Below, piece after piece: positions 33,655-43,600 of a stretch of DNA of 64,000 nt. Each line of letters opens with the position of its first letter. Within the stretch, counting starts at the first letter, position 1. The stretch is from Hallerella sp964587155 (GTDB lineage Bacteria > Fibrobacterota > Fibrobacteria > Fibrobacterales > Fibrobacteraceae), in assembly GCA_964587155.1 (NCBI GenBank), contig CAZPKF010000005.1, positions 62,001-126,000 of the forward strand, read 5' to 3'. The notes under the pieces are model-generated. The model saw only the letters and a program-made list of their open reading frames with translations, searched no databases and was not told the DNA's origin. Position numbers and translations under genes: made by a program.

Positions 33655-35124
33655 TTACGCCTGCATTAAAGGTTCTGCGACATCGATGCGGCGAAGAGTT
33701 TCTTCCTTTCCCACAACTTCGAAAAGTTCCCACAGTCCAGGTCCAGCTGTAACACCGGACACCGCCAAACGAACGGCTCCGACCAAATCGCCCAATTTGC
33801 AGGAACGCTTTTCGGTAAGCGACAAGAACCCCTTTTCAATCGCCGCCGCCGAAAATGGTTCCACAGTCGCAAGCATTTCTCGAACGGCATGGGCAATTTC
33901 CCGACTTCCCGCCCCCCAATGCTTGCGCATTCCCTTTTCGTCATACGTTTCTGGAGCCCGGAAAAAGTACACAGCCATTTCGGCGAGATCCTTCAAGAAA
34001 TGCGTACGCGGTTTCAAAAGTTCCACAATTTCGTTCAAACGCTCCGGGGATTCTTCTGCAACAGAAATGCCCATTTTTTCAAGGCCTTCGGTCATTTCCG
34101 TCAAAAGAGTCTCGTTCGGAGTCGTGTGGATGTGTTGCATGTTCATCCACTGCAATTTTTTCACATCGAATTTCACCGCCGTCGGGTGAATGCTTTCCAA
34201 TTTGAACGCTTGGATCATTTCATCCAAAGACATCACCTCGCGGTCATCTCCAGGATTCCATCCCAAAAGGGCTAAATAATTGACCAGCGTTTCTGGCAAA
34301 TATCCCAAATCGCGGAACTCACCGACAGAAGCCGCCCCATTGCGTTTGGAAAGTTTTCCACCATTCTTGGAATCCAGGATAACCGGCAAATGGCACCAAA
34401 CAGGAGGTTCCCAACCAAAAGCCTGATAAAGCAAAACATGCTTGGGCGTAGAACTAATCCATTCGTCACCGCGCAAAACATGAGTCGTTCCCATCAAATG
34501 ATCGTCTACGACACTTGCAAAATGATACGTGGGGAATCCATCGCGCTTGATAAGCACCAGATCGTCGAGGACTTCATTTTTGTATTCAATATGCCCGCGG
34601 ATTAAATCGTCGAACCCCGTCACGCCCGTTTCCGGAATTTTAAAACGGATAACAGCCTTTTCTCCGGCCCGAATACGCGCTTCCGCTTCTTCACGAGAAA
34701 TTCCGCGGCAATGCCTGTCGTAACCCGTTTCCGGCGCCCCTGCTTTTTTCTGCGCAACGCGAACTTCGTTCAAACGTTCTTCGGAACAGAAACAATAATA
34801 AGCGAGTCCCGCATCCAACAGCTTTTGGATTTCGCGGTGATAAATATCCAAACGTTCGCTTTGAAAATAAGGGCCGCAGTCCCCTTCGACTCCGGGACCT
34901 TCGTCCCATTGAAGGCCTAACCACTTCAAATCGCGCATCAAATCTTTGAGCGCCTCTTCGTTATAACGTTTGCGGTCCGTATCTTCGATTCGCAAATAAA
35001 ATGTTCCACCCGTCGCCTTGGCAAAGAAGTAATTGTAAATCGCCGTCCGGGCGCCGCCGACATGAAGATAACCCGTTGGGCTAGGAGCAAAGCGTACTCT
35101 GACTTTACGCGTAGATTCTGACAT
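33655..35124 (-). CDS. gltX: glutamyl-tRNA synthetase
   Basis: 489 residues from ATG 35124 (AGAGG before it); a frame extension to 35223 is not supported. Class I motifs: RFAPSPTGYLHVGGAR (HIGH variant HVGG) and GGKLSKRNGA (KMSKS variant KLSKR). Bacterial discriminating or non-discriminating type cannot be told from sequence alone. Together with cysS it is one of two synthetases in the window; the downstream gene follows after 7 bp. Confidence 0.95.
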   Translation of the reverse strand: MSESTRKVRVRFAPSPTGYLHVGGARTAIYNYFFAKATGGTFYLRIEDTDRKRYNEEALKDLMRDLKWLGLQWDEGPGVEGDCGPYFQSERLDIYHREIQKLLDAGLAYYCFCSEERLNEVRVAQKKAGAPETGYDRHCRGISREEAEARIRAGEKAVIRFKIPETGVTGFDDLIRGHIEYKNEVLDDLVLIKRDGFPTYHFASVVDDHLMGTTHVLRGDEWISSTPKHVLLYQAFGWEPPVWCHLPVILDSKNGGKLSKRNGAASVGEFRDLGYLPETLVNYLALLGWNPGDDREVMSLDEMIQAFKLESIHPTAVKFDVKKLQWMNMQHIHTTPNETLLTEMTEGLEKMGISVAEESPERLNEIVELLKPRTHFLKDLAEMAVYFFRAPETYDEKGMRKHWGAGSREIAHAVREMLATVEPFSAAAIEKGFLSLTEKRSCKLGDLVGAVRLAVSGVTAGPGLWELFEVVGKEETLRRIDVAEPLMQA

Positions 35125-35353
35125 ATAAACCTCTAAATGCGAAAACTTCCATTTTTCACAAAATAGTTTTTTGCATGGGCCATCCTTTTTAACAAACGCT
35201 AAAAATGTCAAGAAATGACACAAACGCTTTGGTTGAGAAAAAAATCTTCATTTTTTCAAAAAAGCTCTTGACAAAACTTTATAACAATTATAACTTTATA
35301 ACAGTTACAACTTGTGGTTCACAGAGCAAGTCTGATAACAAGGAGACAATTTT
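35125..35353. promoter_or_regulatory. divergent gltX / rubrerythrin promoter region
   Basis: TTGACA at 35268-35273 is a plausible -35 for the rubrerythrin operon, with TATAAC at 35289-35294 as -10 (15-bp spacer, short). PerR boxes overlap the -10 and downstream region. No gene in the gap. Confidence 0.5.
35279..35310 (+). promoter_or_regulatory. tandem PerR boxes upstream of rubrerythrin
   Basis: TTATAACAATTATAA (35279-35293) differs at one position from the classical PerR consensus TTATAATnATTATAA; a second copy, TTATAACAGTTACAA (35296-35310), follows two bases later. Both overlap the promoter, so a PerR-type repressor would block it until peroxide oxidises the metal site. The repressor is encoded by the second gene of the same operon. 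Confidence 0.85.
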
Positions 35354-35902
35354 ATGAAACTTTGGATCTGTTCCGTCTGCGGTTACGCCTCTTTCAGCCC
35401 CGAGCCGCCCGAATTCTGCCCGCAATGCAAAGCACCCAAATCCAAATTTCAATTAAAAGAAGATACAGCAACCAAATGGGCCGACGAGCACCGGATTGGC
35501 GTTGCCCAGGGTCTTGACGAAGAAATCGTTCAGGGCCTTCGTGAAAATTTTGCCGGAGAATGCTCCGAAGTCGGTATGTACTTGGCCATGAGCCGTCAAG
35601 CAGACCGCGAAGGCTATCCAGAAGTCGCCGAAGCTTACAAGCGCATCGCTTTTGAAGAAGCGGAACACGCAGCCAAATTCGCCGAACTCTTGGGAGAAGT
35701 CGTTTTCCCAGACACCAAAAAGAACCTTTCTCTCCGCGTTGCCGCCGAAGCGGGCGCTACCGAAGGGAAGCTCCAAATCGCCAAGCGCGCCAAGGAGTTG
35801 GGATACGACGCCATCCACGATACGGTGCACGAAATGTGCAAAGACGAAGCTCGCCACGGATGCGCTTTCGCCGGACTTCTCAACCGTTATTTTTCCAAAT
35901 AA
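35354..35902 (+). CDS. reverse rubrerythrin (rubredoxin-first NADH peroxidase)
   Basis: 182 residues. The rubredoxin-type iron site is N-terminal (C6, C9, C22, C25: ICSVCG and FCPQC) and the diiron ferritin-like domain follows, with EEAEHAAKFAE and HEMCKDEARHG as ExxH-type ligand motifs. This domain order marks reverse rubrerythrins, which reduce hydrogen peroxide with NADH in anaerobes. AAGGAGAC lies at ideal distance from ATG 35354. PerR boxes upstream and perR downstream confirm an oxidative-stress role. Confidence 0.92.
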   Translation: MKLWICSVCGYASFSPEPPEFCPQCKAPKSKFQLKEDTATKWADEHRIGVAQGLDEEIVQGLRENFAGECSEVGMYLAMSRQADREGYPEVAEAYKRIAFEEAEHAAKFAELLGEVVFPDTKKNLSLRVAAEAGATEGKLQIAKRAKELGYDAIHDTVHEMCKDEARHGCAFAGLLNRYFSK

Positions 35903-35906
35903 ACAC

Positions 35907-35927
35907 GGGCGGATTTCCGCCCTTTTC
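35907..35927 (+). terminator. hairpin between rubrerythrin and perR genes
   Basis: GGGCGG-ATTT-CCGCCC followed by TTTTCTT, an intrinsic-terminator shape lying immediately before the perR start codon, where a ribosome site would be expected. It probably lowers perR expression relative to rubrerythrin. Confidence 0.75.
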
Positions 35928-35929
35928 TT

Positions 35930-36340
35930 ATGATGAACGCTTCTGAACTTTTAAAAGAAAAAAACGTTCGTCCGTCTCTACAACGGACGAACATTCTCGA
36001 TTATCTTTTGACAAAACGGAACCACCCGACAGTCAATACGATTTACGAGGATTTGCTGCCGAAAATGCCGACGCTCTCTCGTATGACCGTTTACAACACC
36101 CTAGAAGCCTTATGCGAAAACGGTTTAGCCATTTCGTTGGATTTTGGCGACGGAAGCATCCACTACGATGCGGACACGCGGCCTCATGTTCATTTTCAAT
36201 GCGAACAGTGCGGAGCCATTTACGACCTTCCCGTCAAACCGGAAAGCCTCCAGGGAAACGTTCCTGCCGGATTTTCCATTCGCCGCACCCAATTTTACGC
36301 CTTTGGCATTTGCGCAAAATGCTCCAAAAAAGCGAAGTGA
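35930..36340 (+). CDS. perR: Fur-family peroxide repressor (PerR type)
   Basis: 136 residues. Winged HTH (TVNTIYEDLLPKMPTLSRMTVYNTLEALCE), metal site HYDADTRPHVHFQCEQC and a second CxxC pair (FGICAKCSKK) for structural zinc. The linkage to PerR boxes and rubrerythrin, together with Asp in the HYDAD stretch, favours PerR over Fur. ATG 35930 is directly followed by another ATG; no Shine-Dalgarno sequence precedes either. The 3' end overlaps trmO (opposite strand) by 46 bp. Confidence 0.88.
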   Translation: MMNASELLKEKNVRPSLQRTNILDYLLTKRNHPTVNTIYEDLLPKMPTLSRMTVYNTLEALCENGLAISLDFGDGSIHYDADTRPHVHFQCEQCGAIYDLPVKPESLQGNVPAGFSIRRTQFYAFGICAKCSKKAK

Positions 36341-37098
36341 AGCGCCTTGTCGCCGTAAACATCTTCTGCGGTTTCTAAATCTTTTACCGAATAACCACTG
36401 CGGATATTTTGCAAGTTGATTTTTCGATTTTTTTCATCAAAGGCAAAATCGATTCGAAATGTTCTGAACGCGATTTCTGCCGTCCTATTTTGCAAATTCA
36501 CTTTGACCCGCCGCCGAGAACCATCCAGGGGAGAATTCGACAGTTGGCATTCGGCAAAACTTTGCAAATCCCATCCGCACATTTCCAAAATCCAAGCGCT
36601 CTGTCGCCGAAAATTTTCAGAAACTTCGACAAGCCAAGTATTTTCCTTTTGCGCATCGACCCAGCCCGCTTTCGCCGACGGGAACGCATCCGCCTTGGGT
36701 ATGTAAGGTTTTATGTCCAAGACAGGCGTTCCGTTCAACAAATCCGCTTCATCAATTTGCAGCGTGAGTTTTTCAACCGACTTCAGCCGGACACAAGACA
36801 TTCCAATGGGATTCGGACGATACGGACTGCGCGAAGCAAACGTTCCTACGCGCTCATGTCCTTCCGATGGCACCGGGGGACGCGTCGTTGGCCGCCAGCC
36901 GCAATTCTGATGGAAAAGAAAAATCACCCACAGCCGTTCAAAACCTTCTAAATCCCGCAAAGCCATTTCAAATCCTTTGTGGGGGAGCAATTCAATTCGT
37001 CCGGGATGACCGCAAAAAAAGACTCCCTGCCGCGGGACTTCGTATTTATACGAAGCCCGGCTGTAGAAAGTCCCAATCGGTTCAAATGAACAAGTCAC
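36295..37098 (-). CDS. trmO: tRNA (N6-threonylcarbamoyl-A37) methyltransferase TrmO
   Basis: 267 residues. TrmO/YaeB family: IGTFYSRASYKYEVPRQG, LEGFERLWVIFLFHQN, RVGTFASRSPYRPNPIG and LDIKPYIPKADA are the SAM- and tRNA-binding blocks of the beta-barrel methylase. The C-terminal 100 residues, including the IDFAFDEKNRKI segment, correspond to the extension of the bacterial long form. It methylates t6A37 in tRNA-Thr. Convergent overlap with perR. Confidence 0.9.
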   Translation of the reverse strand: MTCSFEPIGTFYSRASYKYEVPRQGVFFCGHPGRIELLPHKGFEMALRDLEGFERLWVIFLFHQNCGWRPTTRPPVPSEGHERVGTFASRSPYRPNPIGMSCVRLKSVEKLTLQIDEADLLNGTPVLDIKPYIPKADAFPSAKAGWVDAQKENTWLVEVSENFRRQSAWILEMCGWDLQSFAECQLSNSPLDGSRRRVKVNLQNRTAEIAFRTFRIDFAFDEKNRKINLQNIRSGYSVKDLETAEDVYGDKALHFAFLEHFAQMPKA

Positions 37099-37105
37099 GC
37101 AAAAC

Positions 37106-39256
37106 TCAACGCTTTATCGCAGAGAATGTTCCCGATTGCGTACGGACGAAATAAACACCCGCTTTCATATTTTGGATTTTCAAAACCCGCCCGGAAATTT
37201 CCACCTCGGAAAGTTTTCCCGTCCAGACGAGGCGGCCACGCAAATCGTAAATTCGGGATGTTGAATTCAAGCTGGAGAGTGCGCCACGCGAAATCGAAGG
37301 AATCGCCGAAGACCCGCACCCCGTAGCGAGAATTTTCGAAATCAGAACTCCATTTCCGTCGCTGTTGAACGTCAGTTTGTTAGACCCCAAAAGCGTTCCC
37401 GCCGAATCCGTTTCAGAAGCCAAAGAAATCGTTGTCGTCACCCATGAAGATGCGCCTCCCGGAACTCCATATTTATAATTGGTCCACGAAGTTCCTCCTG
37501 CGCCGCCGATATTCACATAAGCCGTCGTATCCGTGCGGCTGTGCATGGTCACAACCAAATCAGAACATTTTTGAAGAGCGGCGCCAACCTCTGTCGGCAA
37601 ACTGAAAATGGCATGTTGATAACCGCAGTCGTTTTGGTCGCAACCGGCGAGCGGAACCGTCGCATATCCAGAGATTCCGTCTATTTCCAACGTCCCATAA
37701 GATACCGCATTCAATGATTCATCACTATTCCAGTTTGATACATCTGTCGTCGTGCCGTAATCAACGATGACAATGGAATCTCCCAAATCCGGTTCCACGT
37801 AAGGATCGATAATGGGAGAATCTTCACAAGTCAATCCGCTGAGGCTCTCCGCTTTGTAAACAAAAGTCGTCACCGAATTCGCGGGAATCGTATAAGTGCC
37901 AACGACAGAAATCGTTTTGCTCTTTTCTCCTTTTTCCACTGATTGAACAGCATCTATCGATTTGTACCCCGAAACTTCCGGTGCGGATAAAGTTGTCGAA
38001 GCTCCTTCATTTGTCACCACGACAACGATAGAATCGCAATCTGCGGCACGGAACGCCACGGCATACAAATTATCACCATTGTCAACGGTAGAATTGATCA
38101 CTCGCCAGCCCGGGCTGACAAATTTGGAATAATGACGCAGCGCATGATATTCCGGGCTAATCGTAATCGCATCTTCCGTACATTTTCCCCAACCTTTTGT
38201 ACAAACGCCTATCAGCTGACCTTTACCTTCTCCCCACAAAAGTTCCCAGGCAATAAATCCGTTCAGTTTGCCGTCCGAAAATCCCACCTGCATGATATGG
38301 GCAAGACCTGTCATATATTCTTCTTTGCCATTTTCCTCCATGGAACAAAATTCCGTCATGATGATAGGTTTTGCATCCGAGCCATAAGAAGTTCCAATCG
38401 CTTTCATCGGAGCGCGGAAATTTTCCGGATTGCTGTAATTGCTTGCCGAATTATCATTGCCGCTTCCCGCATGGTAAAGATGATAAGCGTAACCGCCGAG
38501 TTTGTCATTGTTCAATTTCGCCATGTAATTTTGAAAATTATTGTATCCGATGCCAAGAGGTTCCGGGCCAACAATCACCGGGGCATTTTTCAACGTCGAA
38601 ATAGAATCGTAAATGGCATTCAACGCTTGAGCGTAACCCGCCTTTTCCGTATTTTCTTCCGGATCAAAAAGAGTTTCTTCATATTCTGCAAACATGTCCG
38701 GTTCGTTTTGGAACGAAATGTAATCCGGAGAAATCCCAGCAGCCTGATATTTCAAAAGGGAAGCTTTCCACCAGTGGGCAAAATCCCCATAAGCGTAGTC
38801 GCCGTAAAGATCGTTTGACGCCTTTTTCAACGAGGCTTTGGATTTATCATCACCGGCATCTTTTCCATTTACGCTTCCGCTCGGTTTTAACGTCGCCGGA
38901 GCGGACCAGCTAGACATCAAAATTTTCATTTGACTACCAAGGCGCTTTTTCCCCGCCGTGACAATCGCTACATCATTACTCAAATCCGCAGATTCATCCT
39001 GCAGCCAGTTTCCCACCCGCAAAAGGGAAAGGTTGAGCCCCGTGAACGCCGTGTCGAACAAAGCCTGTTTTGTTTCTTCGCCAAGAGCCGTTATCCAATT
39101 CTGATAATAAACGCTTCCGCCGCCAAAGCCGACAATCTTCTGTTTTGTCTCCGCAGGTGAAACCGAAATCCGCGCAACATCAAGAGCCGCAGAAAACGAA
39201 ACACCAACAGAAAAAAGAACTCCCGTCAACACCCATTTTTTCATCTTTTGATACAT
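37106..39256 (-). CDS. secreted GH30 glycoside hydrolase with type IX-like sorting domain
   Basis: 716 residues from ATG 39256 (AAGGAG upstream). Signal peptide (about 1-25), then a (beta/alpha)8 GH30 domain: KIVGFGGGSVYYQNW, acid/base E185 in FQNEPD and nucleophile E302 in IIMTEFCSM, plus the following side beta domain. Then a carbohydrate-binding-like region (about 485-645, STVPLAGCDQNDCGYQ type) and a C-terminal tail RIYDLRGRLVWTGK ... GVYFVRT resembling type A T9SS sorting domains. GH30 members cleave glucuronoxylan or beta-glucans; a hemicellulase role is likely. Confidence 0.9.
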   Translation of the reverse strand: MYQKMKKWVLTGVLFSVGVSFSAALDVARISVSPAETKQKIVGFGGGSVYYQNWITALGEETKQALFDTAFTGLNLSLLRVGNWLQDESADLSNDVAIVTAGKKRLGSQMKILMSSWSAPATLKPSGSVNGKDAGDDKSKASLKKASNDLYGDYAYGDFAHWWKASLLKYQAAGISPDYISFQNEPDMFAEYEETLFDPEENTEKAGYAQALNAIYDSISTLKNAPVIVGPEPLGIGYNNFQNYMAKLNNDKLGGYAYHLYHAGSGNDNSASNYSNPENFRAPMKAIGTSYGSDAKPIIMTEFCSMEENGKEEYMTGLAHIMQVGFSDGKLNGFIAWELLWGEGKGQLIGVCTKGWGKCTEDAITISPEYHALRHYSKFVSPGWRVINSTVDNGDNLYAVAFRAADCDSIVVVVTNEGASTTLSAPEVSGYKSIDAVQSVEKGEKSKTISVVGTYTIPANSVTTFVYKAESLSGLTCEDSPIIDPYVEPDLGDSIVIVDYGTTTDVSNWNSDESLNAVSYGTLEIDGISGYATVPLAGCDQNDCGYQHAIFSLPTEVGAALQKCSDLVVTMHSRTDTTAYVNIGGAGGTSWTNYKYGVPGGASSWVTTTISLASETDSAGTLLGSNKLTFNSDGNGVLISKILATGCGSSAIPSISRGALSSLNSTSRIYDLRGRLVWTGKLSEVEISGRVLKIQNMKAGVYFVRTQSGTFSAIKR

Positions 39257-39364
39257 ACTTCTCCTTTTGAACTTTTGATTTTTCAAAAATCTTTCTATTC
39301 GGGAAGATAGCTTTTTTCAAAGAATTGTTCTACATTTTCAAAAAATTTCTCCCTGGAGATGAAT

Positions 39365-39760
39365 ATGATTTCTGCCCTTGAATTTTTGCACAACGCCGGC
39401 GTTTTTTATTTGGCCACCGATGATGATTCGCAACCAAAAGTTCGTCCGTTCGGAATCGCTGCAGCCCACAATGGAAAACTTTTCATTTGCACGAAAGACC
39501 AAAAAGACTGTTTTCGTCAGATGATAAAAAATCCCAAAGTGGAAATATGCGCCATGTTCGGCGAAGACTGGATCCGCATCACAGGCGAAGTCGCCGTCGA
39601 TACAACGTCAGAAGCCAAAGAAAGTGTTTTGCGGCAAAATCCTCATGCCCAAAACATCTACGATTTGAACGACCCGCATTTTAGCGTTTTGTACTTAAAA
39701 AATGCCCAAGCAGCCATCTATAAATCCGCAGGCGGAATTGTTCCCGTGCCGTTAATTTAG
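39365..39760 (+). CDS. pyridoxamine 5'-phosphate oxidase-like flavin/heme protein
   Basis: 131 residues from ATG 39365, GGAG seven bases upstream; ATG 39359 is too close. Split-barrel fold: VFYLATDDDSQPKVRPFGIAA at the N-terminus, LFICTKDQKDCFRQMIKNPKVEICA, WIRITGEV. The family includes FMN- or F420-dependent reductases and nitroimidazole resistance proteins; specific substrate unknown. Single gene, convergent with the Cys-repeat protein. Confidence 0.8.
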   Translation: MISALEFLHNAGVFYLATDDDSQPKVRPFGIAAAHNGKLFICTKDQKDCFRQMIKNPKVEICAMFGEDWIRITGEVAVDTTSEAKESVLRQNPHAQNIYDLNDPHFSVLYLKNAQAAIYKSAGGIVPVPLI

Positions 39761-39766
39761 CGGCGT

Positions 39767-40585
39767 TCATTCTTTGCAGCGCTTCGCCATTTTTGTCGAA
39801 ATACTCTGAATGAAATTCGAATCGTCTAGCGTTTTGCGAATCAATTGTTCTAATGAAAATTGCGATTTGATTTCATCGATGATGCAACTGCAAACGTTTT
39901 CTGATGCGACTGTCAGACAAGAATCTCTGAGGTACTTTTCCATCTCCGGCGTAAATTTTTTGGGCAAGCAGGGCAAAAACATTTCCAAGGCGAGAGAATC
40001 GTCAAGTTCGCCATTTTCGTCCATCAAACCGACAAGCGTTTTCACGTTATTTTCGTCTACCAGTTTTTGATAAGCGCATTCACAACTTTTCGCCGATTGC
40101 CCACTCCCCAGATACGGATAAAATTCCACAGCGCACTCCGCGACAAAAAGATTTTTATATTCCGGCGAGTTCACAATTGCTTCAACAAATCCGGCCGCAA
40201 AAGCTTCTTCAAATCCCAACGCAGCCAACGCGTCCAATTCCTTTTGCGACAAATTTCCCCGGGAATTTTCTGCTTCTTCTGCAGCCAACGCTCCCAAGGA
40301 AGTTCCCGATTGGAGTTTCGCATTGCATTCTTCCGACGCTTTCTTGACAAAATTCGTATACCCCAAATCCGAATGCCCGCGTCGCATTTTGAGCTCGATG
40401 GCATCGATTTGCTGCTGGGAATATTTTTTTTCCACCTTACTGAAAACACAAGTGCAAAACGTTTTCGAAGCGCCGCCGTCTTCGCAGCTCGATATGAAAT
40501 TATCCCGAACCGTTTCCGAAAGAGCCGCCCAAAGAGAAGCACTTCCGAACAAAACGGCAAAAAGTAGAATTTTGCAATAACGCAT
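39767..40585 (-). CDS. secreted protein with three Cys4 repeats
   Basis: 272 residues from ATG 40585 (AAGGAAT upstream), with signal peptide MRYCKILLFAVLFGSASLWA. The mature protein holds three modules with the same cysteine order: C34, C44xC46, C87; C151, C168xC170, C206; C223, C232xC234, C270. The CxC to last Cys distance is 41, 36 and 36. Probably two disulfides per module, or metal binding. No family recognised. It directly follows metH and is likely the last gene of that operon. Confidence 0.6.
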   Translation of the reverse strand: MRYCKILLFAVLFGSASLWAALSETVRDNFISSCEDGGASKTFCTCVFSKVEKKYSQQQIDAIELKMRRGHSDLGYTNFVKKASEECNAKLQSGTSLGALAAEEAENSRGNLSQKELDALAALGFEEAFAAGFVEAIVNSPEYKNLFVAECAVEFYPYLGSGQSAKSCECAYQKLVDENNVKTLVGLMDENGELDDSLALEMFLPCLPKKFTPEMEKYLRDSCLTVASENVCSCIIDEIKSQFSLEQLIRKTLDDSNFIQSISTKMAKRCKE

Positions 40586-40628
40586 AGAAATATTCCTTTT
40601 GAGGTTTCGGATAACCTTCCTCCGCATT

Positions 40629-43600
40629 TTATTTCACATTAAAATACGAAGCGGCGGGATGAGAAATATACAAGCCACAAACCGATGCCTGTGGATACAT
40701 TGCCCCATTTTCCGTAAGAGATATTCCTACACCATCAAAATCGACGATCTTCGCCAAGGTGAAAATGGACTTTTGATCCGGCAACGAAGGGTATCCCACC
40801 GCAGGACGAATGCCTTTCCACGCACAGTTGTCCGCAAGTTGTTTCGAAAGATATTCAGCACCCGCTTCGGCCAGGCGATCACCTATCGTCTGCAAAAGCA
40901 ATGCATCGTAATCACCGCCGCCATGTTCCCGCTTGATTTTTTCTAACCGTTCGACAAAAGCCGCACTGACCGTGCAGGCAAATGCGCCGACAAAGTCAAC
41001 GAATTCTCCATTTTTCGCCGGAGCGACATAGTCGCAAAGAGAATGGCAAACGCCTTCCGCTTTTTCCTGCCGCGGAGTCAAAATTTCAACCAAATCCCGG
41101 AAAGTGTCCGTTTTGATTTGAATGCGGTCTTCCTTTCCGGCAGCAGGATAAAAGGCCTGTACAGCACGGATGGAATATTCTTCTTTTTTCAAATCCTCTA
41201 ACCATTTTTCCGCATCGGCTTTTAACTTTCTTCCCTCTTCAGAATCTTCTTTGACACGCCACGGCCAAAAGAAATAAGGCCAGCTGATGAACGGAATGAT
41301 TTTTTCAACGGCAATCGGAGAAAGCTTACATTCCCCGACAAAAGGCGGCGTTGGCGGAGTATAAGAATTCCAATCAAAAACGAATCGGCGTTCCAACGGC
41401 GTTGAAACGGCGACATTCAAAGCTTCTTTGGCGGCATTTTTCAAACCGGCCTGCTTTTCGCGCAACCGCTGCTGCTCTTCCCGATTTTCCCGGATAGTCT
41501 CTTCCCGGGTTTCTGGAGAAAGAAGTTTCATGGCAAGCCCCGGATTGCTTGCCGCATCGCGCACGTGAAAGACAGGTCCTTCGTAACAAGGCGCAATTTT
41601 TACAGCCGTATGAACCGCCGAAGTTGTCGCTCCGCCCACAAGAATCGGCATCCGGAGTCCCGCATTTTGCATCGCCGTAGCGACATGGCACATTTCTTCG
41701 AGCGAAGGCGTTATCAACCCGGAAAGGCTCACCATATCCGCTTTGTTTTCTATCGCCGCTTTGACTATTTCATCTTCAGGAACCATGACTCCCAAATCAA
41801 TCATGTCAAAGCCATTGCAGGCCATGATAACAGAAACGATGTTCTTTCCGATATCGTGAACATCTCCCTTGACAGTCGCTATGACGATTTTTCCGCGGGA
41901 ACTGGAATTCGCCGTTTTGCCGGCTTCTATATAAGGCTGTAAAATTTCAACCGCCTTTTTCATCGTCCTTGCCGTTTTCACCACCTGCGGCAAAAACATT
42001 TTTCCTTCTCCGAACAGCCTGCCGACTTCGTTCATGCCATCCATCAGCGGACCAGATATGATTTCCACCGGATTTTCTCCCCGGTCCAGCAGAATTTTCA
42101 AATCATCCCCCAACGTGGAAGATGTTCCTTTAAGCAAAGCCTCTTGTAGGCGTTCTTCTGGCGTTGAATTTTTTACTTCTTCCGGTCGTTTGGATTCTAT
42201 TTGCAACGTTTTTGCACCACAAGCAAAAATCGCCGTCGGATCATATTTTTCGCCCGACTCTTTTGCCTGGAGCATCGCTTCGGTCATTTTTTCCGCAATG
42301 GAAATCAGCTCTTCGCCCGCTTCCGGTTCTGTATTCAGCACAACTTCTGTAATCGCAAGGCGGAGTTCCGGCGGAATCGTTTTGTAAGCAATCGCCGCAG
42401 CAGGATTCATAATGGCCATTCCCAAGCCATTGGGAATCGCATGATGTAAAAATACAGAATGCATTGATTCTCGGAGGTAATTATTTCCCCGGAACGCAAA
42501 CGACAAATTGGATAGCCCACCCGAAACATGAACTCCCGGCAAATTGTCAACGATCCAACGGGTTGCTCGAATAAAATCTGCCGCATAGGCATCGTGTTCC
42601 GCCATACCGGTCGCAACCGTTAAAACATTTGGGTCAAAGATGATATCAGTCGGATTAAAGTTCAACTTTTCCGTCAACAACCTGTAAGCCCTAGAAGCAA
42701 TTTTTATTCGCCTGTCATAATCCGTTGCCTGACCTTCTTCGTCAAAAAGCATGACGATGACTGCAGCGCCCAAACGCTGTACGGTCCGCGCATGCTCCAA
42801 AAAAGCAGTTTCTCCCATTTTCAATGAAATGGAATTTACAACGCACTTTCCCTGAACACACTTGAGACCCGCTTCGATAATTTCAAAACGGGAACTATCT
42901 ATCATCACCGGGACCTTGCAAACCGCCGGATCCGAAGCCAACAAATTCAAGAATCCCGTCATTTCATGATGCGCGTCCAAAAGCCCATCATCCATGTTGA
43001 CATCGATAACGTGCGCTCCGTCTTCAACTTGTTTACGGGCAATGTCCAACGCTTCGTCATAATTTTTTTCGTTGATGAGACGAAGAAATTTTTTTGACCC
43101 GGCGACATTGCAACGTTCACCGACTTTGACAAAAAAGCTTTCCTTTTCATGTTTTTGAATTGGGGCAGCCGCAAGCGGCTCCAATCCGCTGAGCATGAGC
43201 ATCGGCGGACGATGAACCGGTTTCCTGCAAGAATAATCCGCAGAAAGACAATCCAACACTTTGCGAAATGCCGCGATATGTTCTGGAGTCGTTCCGCAGC
43301 AACCACCCAACATGTTGACAAGCCCTTCATCCAAGTAAGGCTGGATTTTCCGGACCATGTCTTCTGGCGTATCATCGTAACCGCCGAATTGATTAGGAAG
43401 TCCCGCATTCGGATGGCAACTGACATAACAGGGGGCAACTTTCGCCATGCGACGCAAATAGGGGAGCATTCCGTCTGCGCCCAGTCCGCAATTCAATCCG
43501 ATGGAAAGAGGCTCTGCGTGCATGACGCTGACGATGAACGCTTCCACCGTTTGTCCAGAAAGCGTTCTTCCCGAAGCATCGCTCACCGTCATCGAAAGCA

